The notes below the pieces were generated by a model that worked only from the letters and a program-made list of their open reading frames with translations, was not told the origin of the DNA and did not search any database. A program made the position numbers and the translations under genes. Positions 10,001 to 21,565 of a DNA stretch of 64,000 nt are shown in pieces. The stretch is from Microstegium vimineum. Its lineage: Eukaryota > Streptophyta > Magnoliopsida > Poales > Poaceae. Every line of letters starts with the position of its first letter. Within the stretch, counting starts at the first letter, position 1. Location of the stretch: NCBI GenBank assembly GCA_022036555.1, contig CM039133.1:9207894-9271893 (forward strand), in the 5' to 3' direction.

Positions 10001-12542
10001 CCAAATGCGAGCCTTCAATCGACTTCGAAACCGCGATGATCCAAATGCGACGCCTTCAGGAAGAGAGTGACGCCGATAGCGCCACCATCGCACGTCCAAA
10101 CTGGACCGGGTTTTCACCCCTGGAAGACATGCTCGACAGGAAAACACGACGACCCCAACAGGGAAGCGGCGCCAAACAGCGTTGCCGTCGCCGAGGCTTT
10201 CGCCCATGTACCCCCGAGCACGATCGCCGAAGTCAGACCCCCTCTCAGCCTTCACTGCCATTGTCGTTGTCCCGCCGCCCTGTGGAAGCCTCTTCAGAGG
10301 GGCATCGACGCGCCGGCTACCCACAGCAGTCGCACAGCTGCGTCGTCCGCCACCCCCTCTGACTGGGCCACGCAGAGCCGGACGAGAATCCGCCGCTCGC
10401 GTCACACCTCCACACGCACCTGGCACCCGCCGATGTCACCGCCGACCTAGCCGCCAGTAGCCACAGGGGGTGTGCCTCCACCTTCTCGGGCGCCGCACCT
10501 TGCCCTGGGCTGGGACCCCCGGATCCGGACGCCAAGCGCAGAACCCGTCGCTCCCTGCCGACGCTGCAGCCTCCGTCTTGACCCAGCTGCAGCACCGCCT
10601 TGGGCCGAGCTCGCCGCCCTGGCCGTCGATCTGGCCACCAGACCGCTCAGACCCTTAGGAGAGAACCCCCCCCCCCCCCCCCAAGCCCCGAGAACCACCA
10701 CCGCCGGCCCGCCAAGGCAGATCCGGCCGCCTAGGGACCGGATCCGGCCTCCCAGGCCCGGAGCAAGCAGCCCCAGCCAGCGCCACCGCCGCTGTCAAGA
10801 GTTGAGGAGGGGAACGCGTAGAGGAAGAGGACCTGCCTCGCCTGTGCACACGGCCCCTACGCCCGCGCGGGCACCAGCCAGCGCTGCCACAGCTGTGACA
10901 GCCATCTCGTCGAGCTCCACGCCAGCCGTGCGAGGGAGGGACCGCCGGCCGCTGCAGCACGCGCCGCCAACACGAATGGAGGGAGAACCCCGCCGCCACC
11001 ATCCCGGCCAGCTGAACGGCCATGCCGTCGACCGGCTCCGTCTGCGGCGCGGTGGGAGAGGAGGGGAGGAGAGTGAGAGAGGCGGCGGCCTGGGAGCCGC
11101 CCGAGTCGCCCCGCGTGGGGTAGCGACGCGGGGGCGTGGAATTAGACTGATACCCCCGACTTGCCATTTGTTTGACTCAAACAAACTATGGTAGTCTGCT
11201 AGGCGGTATTGTTCTAGGTCATTATGTGTCCTTGAAGGGAAACTAAAGTAAAATTCCTGTAAAGTTAAATAAAAACATGAAGTCATGGAACTTGACCAAG
11301 ATTGTTCCCAACTGCATTAAACGAAGTGATTTGCTTTGCTAGATGAGCTACCTTTCCATTCTGTATATGGACAAGGTCTTTACTCATAATAAGCATAAAG
11401 TGGTATATATAAAAAGGTCAACTTTGAGATTTAGTAATAATAATATTTGGTGGGGTTTTATGTTGTCATGCTTTATATTTCATAACTTGGTTAGATCCAT
11501 GTGTATAGTTTTTAGGTAGAAAAGTATTTATTTCCCTGCTTCCCAATAAGTCTTGCGGAAAATTTATTTATTTACCACTAGAAGTTTAGCTAAGACCATA
11601 CATAAGTTTACTGGGTAGACATGTTGGCTGAGGCATATATTTTGGTTGATGGAATATTGTGTGGAGACCAGGCACTTATAATAGACCCCTTTGTATGTTT
11701 TGCTCATTCTGCAAATCCTTATATCTCTATGTCGTGAGGCAATTCCTTTTGTCATGATCAATTTACGAAAAGCCACTGGAATTTACTCCTCATGTTTCGC
11801 CAACTTTGTACTGCAGGTACTACACTGACCCATCTGGGACCTTTTGGCAATGCAATGCTAAGGCAATTGGATCAGGCTCTGAAGGAGCTGATAGCTCTTT
11901 GCAGGAGCAATACAACAAGGTATGGTTCAAGATAAGTTCTAAGCTATTCAACGAACCACACATTTCTAAAGAGATATGCTGCCTGTGAACCCTGGTTATA
12001 AGGAATTATCTAACTCAAATCCAGGGTGGAAAAAAGGTGTCCTAGAGCATTAGATTAATTGCAATGCTGTTTAGAATCTTTGAATATGCAACTCACACAG
12101 AATGGCATCACAAGAATTTGCTCCACAAGGATCTAAGAATGGCATGATAATAGTCCTTTATCACTTTATGGCTTTAAAAAAATGTGAAAGTGCATGCATA
12201 CTGCAATGTCAGAGCAGATCCATATAAAACGGTGTTGGTTGTTGCACGTGTGGAAGAAAATGGCTAGTAATGCCTTGCTGATATCTTGGGTGCAGGAACT
12301 GACCCTCCAGGAGGCGGAGACCATAGCCCTTTCTATCCTGAAACAGGTTATGGAAGAGAAGGTATGGCATGTCACACTACTCCATATTCCATGTGGAGCT
12401 CCGCCGAACCATTCATCTATCTGTGAACTGATTGTCTCGTTCTAAACAGGTGACCCCAAACAATGTCGATATCGCCAAGGTTGCCCCCAAGTACCACCTC
12501 TACACCCCTGCTGAGGTGGAAGCTGTCATCACGAGGCTGTGA
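7074..12542 (+). CDS. PAE1: 20S proteasome subunit alpha type-5
   Basis: Alpha-5 is one of seven alpha subunits forming the outer rings of the 20S proteasome, which degrades ubiquitinated proteins in cytosol and nucleus. Nine exons: 7074-7087, 7210-7291, 7878-7958, 8384-8497, 8574-8675, 9309-9367, 11817-11919, 12296-12361, 12450-12542. They join to 714 nt (237 aa), the usual length. The first exon holds only MFLT and part of R. The N-terminal alpha-subunit signature follows ([20 protein letters not shown]), then [17 protein letters not shown], the conserved [12 protein letters not shown] and [20 protein letters not shown]; it ends EAVITRL. All introns are GT-AG. The 2.45-kb intron 6 carries an antisense retroposon (9698-11157) and so is unusually long. 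No coding damage was seen. The PAE1/PAE2 symbol follows Arabidopsis usage. Confidence 0.95.
9698..11157 (-). mobile_element. poly(A) retroposon in proteasome intron 6
   Basis: A 1.46-kb insertion flanked by a perfect 16-bp target duplication (gacttgccatttgttt at 9682-9697 and 11158-11173). Its 3' end on the minus strand is A-rich (T-rich on plus, about 9691-9720), preceded by a LINE-like tail (sequence reading ...gagctcctgcctttatttc on minus). These are hallmarks of target-primed reverse transcription. The body is very GC-rich, has a run of 17 C at 10666-10682, and encodes no recognisable reverse transcriptase or endonuclease. It is therefore probably a non-autonomous or internally deleted LINE relative. 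It lies antisense to the host gene. The ORFs inside it look like chance products of GC-rich DNA. Confidence 0.85.
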
Positions 12543-14436
12543 AACACTTCTGAGCTTTTGATATTCCCATCATCAATCACGGTCGTTGTGTGAAGCGTGG
12601 ACATATTGATGCGGGGCTATCAGCCTAGTGTGTGTTGTTGCCATGTTTGTCACCATGCTTCAGTTCCACAAGGGGGGCAGTTCATGATAGATTGATTTGC
12701 AGTCCAGCCGGTTCAGTGATTTAAGTAGCTTGAGAACTTTGTACTGCCAGAAAGAATGTATACTTTTTACGGATTACACTAAAGTTGTTTTGGACAATTA
12801 GTTGATGCTCTTGACGTGTTGACTGGTATTGCCGTATGCAATTTTCAGCGGTGTGTGAATGCCTGCGGTGGTGCTGGCCACATCCGGTACTTTTCACGCG
12901 CTGGCTATTTTTGGTTTTCTGCAGGTGGACAAGACAAAGTTTGGTCTGCCCAGAAAATTTGGCATCCATTTGATTGAAGGCTAGAAATTTTGACGTGACC
13001 AAACAACCAAACTACAGTAAACAGCACTGTAGGAGGGCATTGGTTGCAGAGACTCCTGATTTTGGTCCTAAAATTGCTTATAGAATATGGTGCCGTTAGA
13101 ATACCATACAAGCCCAATTATCCAAATCGTGATTAGGATGAAGTGAAAGTACCAGGTCTAGTGCGACAGACGTCCATGGAATTCTTCTATGCTAGACAGT
13201 TTTGAGGTACTGAAAATATGTGGAATTTCTTCCATGCGAGACAACTGAACTTGACTAACAGTTAGTGTGATCGTCAAAGAAATACGACAAAGTATTTTCT
13301 TTACTGCATAAAAGTCCAGCAGTTTTTTTTTTCTGAACTCCCGAAGGTCCTTGTTTGACCGGCTGTCACTTGTACCAATCTGCAATTCCGAGGGACTTTA
13401 TAAACCAGGATTTTGTAGTAAATTTATTTAAAAAATCAGCGTGAGTAACTGGAATTCAGCGTCAAGAATATTAGTATTTTCTTGTATAAATTTGGCTAAA
13501 TTTAAATTTATTTGAGTCATTGGAATACTTTTTTTTAAGAAAAAACGGCATGTGTAACTGTTTTTTTATGAACTGTCGCTGGCACTGTCATGAGAGTTAG
13601 TGGCGGATTCAGGATGAGATTAAGTGGGGGGCTAATTAATGGAGATGGTGATTGACAATGAAAATTTAGTGGTGATTTAGGGCTAATGCTACAGTAATTT
13701 AATAGAGAATTATGGCTCACGAGTATTGGCGTAGCCAGAATTTTAATCTAAGGTGCTCCGGTTCAATATAGTTTTTTAATAATATAGTTTTGTTAACACA
13801 TCAACAAATATCTTTAATTTTTTTGCTACAATGCACATAAAAGCTAGAACCAATAACACGAAAATATAGTGATTTCGATGACTCCTGATTCATTTTAAAA
13901 GAAAAATAGCTTCTTATTCTAGTGTATAAATGAGCTGACATCGAAGTAGAATAAAACTCTATGAAACAAGTCATAAATATACAATTTAATAAAACATAAG
14001 ATAAATATATTTAAAAGTCTTGGCAAGTTTTTTTTTTTAAAATCCAAATATTTTAAATTTCTTTCTAGCTATGCACGGTTCACGAGGGGGCTGCATCCCC
14101 CCCCCCCCCCCACCCCCACCCCCACCCCACCAGTGTACAGTTAAACAAAAAGTGCAGCCCAGTCACCTAAAAATTCTGCCACGTGCATGTGACGCCCGTC
14201 CTTGTTTCTGAGCAAGAATCTTTCTTTTCTGAACAAGCGCGCGCATGCATGCATTTCAAATTTGCAATGGCAATGCATGCTCTGCTCTGAGTGATTTTAT
14301 GATCATGGGACCGATCTGGTTTGAGAACCAAAGTTTACGCCACACGTACAGCTCAAAAAGTACTTGTATGATCATGAACAAGGACGATCGAACAGACGAA
14401 CTCCATTGTATGCGCGGACTACATGTACTCGGCTAT

Positions 14437-14574
14437 CAGAAATTGATACGATATTTTTTCCTCACAACATAATAATTTATTGTAACCATTTGCTGTAACC
14501 ATCTTCAGAAATTGATACGATATTTTTTCCTCACAACATAATAATTTATTGTAACCATTTGCTGTAACCATCTG
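14437..14574. repeat. 69-bp tandem duplication
   Basis: Two near-identical units starting cagaaattgatacga at 14437 and 14506, in intergenic DNA. Confidence 0.85.
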
Positions 14575-15020
14575 CTGGTCAATATGGCTTACCAGGAATG
14601 AAGTTATTTTAACAAATGCCGACCTAAACTTTTTTAACAGATATGCACTAAAGCACAATTATAACTTTGTGATGATAACAAAGAACTTATTCACCAAGTG
14701 TATCAGGAGCTAGCTATAAGTAATGACTATCAATATATTTCTTTACTTTCTTTGGATGGTCAAATAATGTTTGAGTTGAGTTTTAAGTTGAATGTGTTTT
14801 TTATATTAGTTTAATATTATGTAATAATAAGTGGTGTATATGATTTATTTTTAGTTATAAGGGATGAAGCCAGATTCAATTCCTTTCTTAAAAAAAAATG
14901 TATGCACTTTTCACCTTTACAACGTAGAGAGAATGATGCCAATTTGTTAAAATGCATACGAGAGCTTTGTTAATTGAAGACAGTTACACCATTTAGTATA
15001 AACTCAAGTTTGCTGAAAAT

Positions 15021-15022
<2 letters not shown>

Positions 15023-15069
<47 letters not shown>
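15023..15069. repeat. AT microsatellite
   Basis: An uninterrupted AT run of about 47 bp. Confidence 0.95.
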
Positions 15070-15074
<5 letters not shown>

Positions 15075-16053
15075 ATATTCATCATAGATGGCAACCACCG
15101 AGTTTGCTGAAAATCCTCCTTTCACAGATTCCACCACTTCCCTAAAAAAATCCTCCTATATGGATCATATGTACAAATTCATACTGTCAGCATTTCTCCT
15201 CAACTTTTGAGTTAAGATATAATTTGAAAACTCCAATCTCTTCAAAATCCTAGACTTTTTCTAAGATAGATAATCTATGAAGACGTTATTTTAGTTAGTT
15301 ATCATTTTAGTGGGTTTTCATCTATAGATTTTGATATCCTTATTTTCAAAAGAGCCCTAAGATTATTATTTCCCCCCGTTCTACCATGCTTTTACAAGCG
15401 AAACAAAGAGAGAACACGGAAACAATAATATAATAAATAAACTAAACAAAAGGCGTGTGTATAATCCTTTTACCATGCATCATCACAGAATTCACATGGA
15501 GTCATGCGATTCAGCTTTATTTTCATGCGCAGCAGAGTGCTCGCATGCCAGGACAGTGCTTGCCTACTCTCTACTCCATCCACCACTACTCAAACAGTCA
15601 GAACACTCAGGACATTGTTGCAACTGCCACCGGTGACAACAACAGTGGAAACAAAGACAGGTTTGCCCCTCCTTTTTCTTGGTATTACTAGAAATCATGG
15701 TGATATTATTTTGACCTGATTGCAAACAAAATGGTGGTCTTTCAAATTAGAAGCTAGAATAGAAAGATAAGGACACAAACTTTGGAGGAGCATGTATACA
15801 AGACAAAAGAAAATACGTCTCTCCGATCCGCATTTGAATACTTTCAAAGTCACCTTTTTTTTGTTAGGTCCAAAACATATCAACAAATCTTGTTTTTCCT
15901 TGTCTCTTTTAATTTGTGGACCCATGTGAAAAAAGTTAAATTTGCAAAGGGCAAGTTTGTTTCACACCCAATATTATCATGCCATGTCACACCTTAGTTG
16001 TACTTCAATTTTGTTGGCTACACTTCTTCTGCTGGCAACTACAATTTGTCTAA

Positions 16054-16397
16054 GGGGGTGTATGGTTTCAGGGACTAAAAAAAGTCCCTGTCACATCGGA
16101 TATCTAGACATTAATTAGGAGTATTAAATATAGACTATTTATAAAACTAATTTGTCAGCCGAAGACTATTTTGCGAAATAAATCTATTAATATAAAATAA
16201 TCTATGATTTGATAATATGGTGCTACAGTAAACATATGTTAATGATGGATTAATTAGGTTTAATAGATTCGTCTCATGAAGTACTACATGGCGTTGTAAT
16301 TTGTTTTATAATAGAAATTATATTTAATTCATTTAATTGGTATCAAACATCCGATGTGACAAGAGACTAAAAATAAGTCAGGTAACCAAACACCCCC
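16054..16397. mobile_element. Tourist-like (PIF/Harbinger) MITE
   Basis: A 344-bp element with terminal inverted repeats gggggtgt-tggtt at each end (left gggggtgtatggtt; right, reversed, gggggtgtttggtt) and a 3-bp target duplication TAA (16051-16053, 16398-16400). The trinucleotide TAA/TTA duplication and short AT-rich non-coding body fit Tourist/PIF-Harbinger MITEs, which are abundant in grasses. Confidence 0.85.
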
Positions 16398-17378
16398 TAA
16401 AATTAGGTATGGTTCTGTTAGGCACCAACCAAACAAGTCTTTTTTTAAGACTTCATTCAATGTGCATGTGTACCAATAATATGATAAAAAAAATATAATG
16501 TTATATAAGACAAATGTATGTAATAGTTTGTCTATCTTGGACATGGGTGCCAAGTATGAAGTATTTGACATACTGAAGTATCAAGCTGTGTTTAGTTCAT
16601 TTCCATTCCAAAGATATAGCCATCCTACAATTTTCAAGATATCCATTCATATCATACCAGATATCAAGGAAAAAAATAGCCCGCTATTTTTGTCTCTATA
16701 GCTCGAAATAGCTTGAAAAAAATTATGCCGCTATTTACATTCATGCACAATTTTACCGCTAAAGTCCGCTAATTACGGTTTATAAAACGCTAAACACCTT
16801 GACCTTAGCTCGCTATTTAAAACATTGCCAGATATATATTTCATATTCCACTCTCTGGAAGCATTGGGAGAGCAAAATATCATCGTTTGGTTAAGCAATG
16901 TTTTATATCTCTAGCTATAATGTTTAATGGATATTATCTAAAATAGTTAATAGTCAGAGATAAGTAAGGCTATAGCGGACTATAGCTGCTAAATTATAGA
17001 CATGGCTATAGTAGCAACCATATCAGAAGATTTAGCATCTCGAGAGTATGTTATAACATAAAAAAGTATTAGTTCTACACAAAGTGTCAAGATATTCATC
17101 GTACCAGATATATTACTCTATATAGAATCATTCGAGGGGTATTATTGTTTCTTTTTTTCTTCGATGGAGGGTAAACCCGTAATTTCTGTCATCGTCTTTC
17201 TTGTGCTTTTCCATTATCAGACACTCGCTAGTCGCTACCAAACTGTAGAGAGTAGAGTCCTCTGCAGCAAGTTCTTCCGGCTCCCGGTACCAACTCCGGA
17301 GTCCAGACTCCAGAGACAACCAACAGCAGGCGAGGAAAGCAAGATACGCCCACCCACCCGTTCCGGCAGCCAGCGGCG

Positions 17379-18051
17379 ATGCAGCAGCAGATGTCCATGC
17401 CGCCGGCGTCCGCTGCTGCAGCGGCGGCGGCGGCTCCCCCGGCGGCTGGCATCACCACTGAGCAGATCCAAAAGGTACGAGCCGCCCCCGCCCCCGCCCC
17501 CCAGGCGTTCTTACTAGGATTTGCCGCCGTGCCTGATTAAGTCCGCCGGCCGCCTCAGCTCGTTTCGCCAAGGAACGGATGGGTACTTCTCCTCCTCCCT
17601 CGGATGGCTACTGCGCCTGCCGTGCCGTGCCTTCTCTTTGGCTGATTTCTCGGCCGCGCGCCGCTGACTCATCCATTTCGCCTTTGCTCCCCATGGCTGC
17701 GTTGTTTTTAGGGATTGATTCCAATCAAAGATTGGATTTTTTTTTCCGGCTGTTTGGTTAGGGCAAGATTGGGCGTCCTTGTACCTTTTCCATTTTGGGG
17801 TAATCGCAGATTGCTGGATTGAGTGCTTAGGTGGGTAGTAGTACTGTAATAGCAGATTCTTGGATCGAGTGCTTTATTCAATCAGCGTGTATTAAACAGT
17901 AGTTTGGTGGCGTGCTTTGTTGGTTTGGAGAGCTATGCTCGCCTAATCAAATTTGGCTTAGAGCAAAACAGTAGGAGGTGGAGCCCCTTTGATGCTCTAG
18001 GGTTGTGGTTAGTGCCTAATCGTCGAACGCCTTTGGCACTACATTGTGTTA

Positions 18052-18098
<47 letters not shown>

Positions 18099-20533
18099 AT
18101 TTTAATTTTTAGCAAATGCCAAAAATAGGCGATGCGCCATAATTTATCATTGTGATATCAATTTTATTTTCAGTAAAGCAAAAATGTGGGTAACATGCCT
18201 TTGAAATTTTATCAAAGGCTAAGTGAGCAGTGGGATCATGACATGCATCTAAATACCAGTTTTGAATTTAGGTCAAGGCCATATGAGCAATGACACTATA
18301 ACTTTGCCATTTAAATATTCAGTTCCAAATTTTTGGCAAAGGCTAGCTATGGCACTATAACTAGCCAGTCCTGTGCCACAGGTTCTCAGCCTGTGCTTAT
18401 ATTGCCCTGTGGTGGTGGGGCAGCTAACCAGCCCTTGACCCTCTGCTATGCAGTTTGGCACTATAACTAACCAGCCATGTGCCATGTGGTACAGGTTCTC
18501 AGCCTGTGCTTACATTGCCCTGTGGTGGGGCAGCTAACTGGCCCTTGGTCCTCTGCCATGCAGTTTCACACTTTGACTTCCTAGTCTGAAGTCACTTTTA
18601 AGGGAATTTGCTATGCATTCGGGGTTTATTTGTAAAACACCTACAAGTTCTGTTTTCCCATTGTAACACTGGTTATCTTCCTATGTGTCAAATTATCTCC
18701 TAAGGCTGTTGAAAAGATATGCTGCATGCATGCATTCGAGCATGATATGGTGATTTGTAGTGTAACTTCCTGTGTCTTTGTGACAATTCATTCTGACCTG
18801 CAACTCCTTTTTAATGAATTCTGTAAGATGAACACCAACTGCTTGAGTAGAGAGTGCAAACAACGGAGTTTCTAGGTCATATTAAATGTTATGGCGGTGC
18901 TATGGGCCACACTAGAAGTCACCATGCCATGTTAAAAGCCACCCAAGCAGTATACCATAAGGTCAATGGTGTTACAGGGTAAATAACTAGGAAGAGACGC
19001 AGGTGCTGCAATACAAACACAAAAGTTGTAGAGCGGTTTTGACGAACCCCATATTTGCTGATGGGTTTTAGGAAATTCTCCTTTCTTAGCACGGGTCGAT
19101 CATTGTCCAGCAATGCTCTTCTATCAACCGTGCTTAATCATCCTTGAACAAAACTCTCTTTGCCATAAAATGTGGCCTGCTGGTATAATCATATCAGCTT
19201 TGACAGTATTCCATTCACAGATAATGTGGTTTGTTAGGCTACATTATCTTGGCCTGGTTACTAGCTGTGTCATGCTAGCAATCCATGTACTATCCTCCAC
19301 AATGGGTTGGTGTCTGAAACTAGCAACTAAATTGTGGAATTAATGTACAATTAAGCTTGGCTTTCAAGAAGCTGCACATAACTGCAGGAAAAATAATCGC
19401 ACCAAAAAAAAAACCTGCAGGAAAAATGGAAAATCAGGCCTCTAAACTTTTAAATGAAACCACTTGCACAATTCTTTCACAGAGATGGTAAATGGATTGC
19501 TTCATGACTATGCATAAGCCAAACATTAGTCTATGTCATTAAAGTTTACTGATACTGAATTTGCGTTTTGCAGTATTTGGATGAAAATAAGCAACTTATT
19601 TTGGCCATCCTGGAAAATCAGAACTTAGGAAAGTTGGCTGAATGTGCTCAGTAAGTATCTTTCTTAACTATTTTGTGAGATACCTCATTTTGCTTTACTA
19701 GTTTATATTTGGCGAGGTGCCTCATTTTGCTGTACTAGTTTATATCTGTCAATCAATAAGGTTGTCTGAATTAGTCTAACCATGTGCTGTCTAAAATTCT
19801 GATCCTTTAACATGTAAGTCATTTTGCCGTCATTTTACAATTCATACTATTGATGCATTAAAACTTCAGAAGGATAAATGACTATTTTGTAATCAGTACC
19901 TTCAATCTTATTGATGACTTAGTTTCATGTGTACTTGCTATCTTCTTCACAATGTATTTCCAATAACATTCATTCTTTGACTTCTAGGTATCAAGCTCAA
20001 CTTCAAAAGAACCTCTTGTACCTGGCTGCAATTGCTGATGCCCAACCCCAACCACCGCAAAACCCTGCAGGTCGCCCTCAGGTTAGCTCTGTTCAAATCA
20101 GGAACCTTCCACTTGCTGCTCTTTGCTTAAGTCGCTTAAATTTTCATTTCTTTGCATACAGATGATGCAGCCTGGTATAGTGCCAGGTGCAGGGCACTAC
20201 ATGTCACAAGTACCAATGTTCCCTCCAAGAACCCCATTAACCCCGCAGCAGATGCAAGAGCAGCAGCAACAACAGCTTCAGCAGCAGCAAGCGCAGGCTC
20301 TTGCATTCCCTGGGCAGATGGTCATGAGACCAGCTACCATCAACGGCATGCAGCAGCCTATGCAGGCTGACCCTGCGGAGCTGCAGCAGCCACCACCTGT
20401 CCCAGCCGACGGGCGAGTAAGCAAGCAGGACACAACGGCTGGCGTGAGCTCAGAGCCTTCTGCCAATGAGAGCCACAAGACCACAACCGGAGCAGATAGC
20501 GAGGCAGGTGGTGATGTGGCGGAGAAATCCTAA
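17379..20533 (+). CDS. GRF-interacting factor (GIF/AN3-like SSXT co-activator)
   Basis: GIF proteins are nuclear co-activators that bind growth-regulating factors (GRFs) and SWI/SNF complexes to promote cell proliferation in leaves and meristems. Four exons: 17379-17474, 19574-19650, 19988-20081, 20162-20533. They join to 639 nt (212 aa). The N-terminus is MQQQMSMPPAS plus an alanine tract. The SNH/SSXT domain follows (IQKYLDENKQLILAILENQ, LGKLAECAQYQAQLQKNLLY, LAAIADAQ). Then come a Met/Pro/Gln-rich region with a Q tract and an acidic Ser/Thr-rich tail ending DVAEKS. All introns are GT-AG; the 2.1-kb intron 1 has an AT microsatellite and a tandem duplication. The start is the only ATG in frame before the domain. 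It ends tail-to-tail with the RPA49 gene about 1 kb away. It is a GIF2/GIF3- or GIF1-type paralog; I cannot say which. Confidence 0.93.
18054..18096. repeat. AT microsatellite in GIF intron 1
   Basis: An AT run of about 43 bp. Confidence 0.95.
18347..18569. repeat. imperfect tandem duplication in GIF intron 1
   Basis: Two copies of about 110 bp; each contains ggttctcagcctgtgctta and then attgccctgtggtgg. They differ by small indels, so the duplication is old. No coding content. Confidence 0.8.
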
Positions 20534-21565
20534 GTTGAGCAGCCATGGGCAGGGTGAAAATAATGCCTTGTATACTAGCAACGAAAGAAAAGGACTCTTG
20601 AATGACAACTACTAGTCCTTACCAGTTTACTGTGTGGTTTAGATGGTCAGTCTCATCGATTGATGTAGAACAAAATTTAGATTGGTGGTGTAATCTGTCC
20701 AAGATTGATACTGCGTTCTTACATTGCTGTAGCCATTAGGGAATGATTTCATATGAGCCTGTTGCCCTAGTGGATTTTACCTATGTTTATGAGCTGATAT
20801 AACTTGGTAAGTAAAACTGGCTCGCAGTTGCTTTTTACATACAGGTAACTAATGCATGTATCTGTGACATGTTTGAGCTGTGAATTCACAGTTTTAATGC
20901 AAGTGAGTACATCAGCTGCAGTATGTCATCTCTGGCAATTCTGCAAAAAGTTAACAGAGGCTTTTTTTTCAATCAAATAAACTGTGCTCCATGTTCATTT
21001 TCCAAACTACCAAAAGGAAGCATGTCAATGCTCCATATTCATTTTCCAAACTACCGAAAGGAAGTATGTCAATAGATTCAATCATTCAGGTAGACAGATT
21101 ATTTATCAATACAGATGACATGTTTCCTTGACAATAATGCCGACGGGCAACGAAAAACAGAATGAAACGAAGCAATGGACTTCAGTGCACTGCTAAATTA
21201 GGCTGGCAATTCTTCAATAAAAAGGTGACACGACAATCAGATAAACAGTGCAACATGTTCATTTTCCAATCTACCAAAAGGATTGCCGAAAAGGAAACGT
21301 TCAATACATTCACTCGTACAGGTAGGCAGATATTTATCAATACATAGATGACATATTTCCTTTCCTGACAACAATGTCGATGAGCAACGAAAAACAAAAT
21401 GAAATGAAACACTGGACAATTTTCATTTCCAGTACATTGCTAAATCAGGCCTCTAGCACCGATTCCTTTAACTTGCCTTCGATTGGGAGTAATAGAATTC
21501 ATAGACCTTTTTCAAAATCATTTCTGAGATAAATGGCCATTGGTTTCTCTTCTTGAGATAAAGCC
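20534..21565. other. convergent intergenic region between GIF and RPA49
   Basis: It holds the 3' UTRs of the two convergent genes. Between about 20990 and 21315 a segment containing gttcattttccaaactacc-type sequence recurs three times (near 20992, 21032 and 21257), a local degenerate repeat. No gene is seen. Confidence 0.55.

Larger units (their letters stand above)
12543..17378. other. intergenic, repeat-rich
   Basis: It begins with the 3' UTR of the proteasome gene (about 12543-12800). No host gene is recognisable after that. It holds AT-rich DNA, a 69-bp tandem duplication (14437-14574), a run of 15 C (14097-14111), an AT microsatellite (15023-15069) and a Tourist-like MITE (16054-16397). 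A segment at about 13725-14115 (gcgtagccag... to the C run) looks like old transposon DNA that I cannot classify. The last 200 bp before 17379 are the promoter and 5' UTR of the GIF gene. Confidence 0.6.

Noticed and set aside
10472..11194. 240-aa plus-strand ORF in proteasome intron 6
   Set aside because: It lies within the retroposon and runs past its end. Composition is Pro/Arg/Ala-rich, and several overlapping frames on both strands are equally open, as expected for stop-poor GC-rich DNA.
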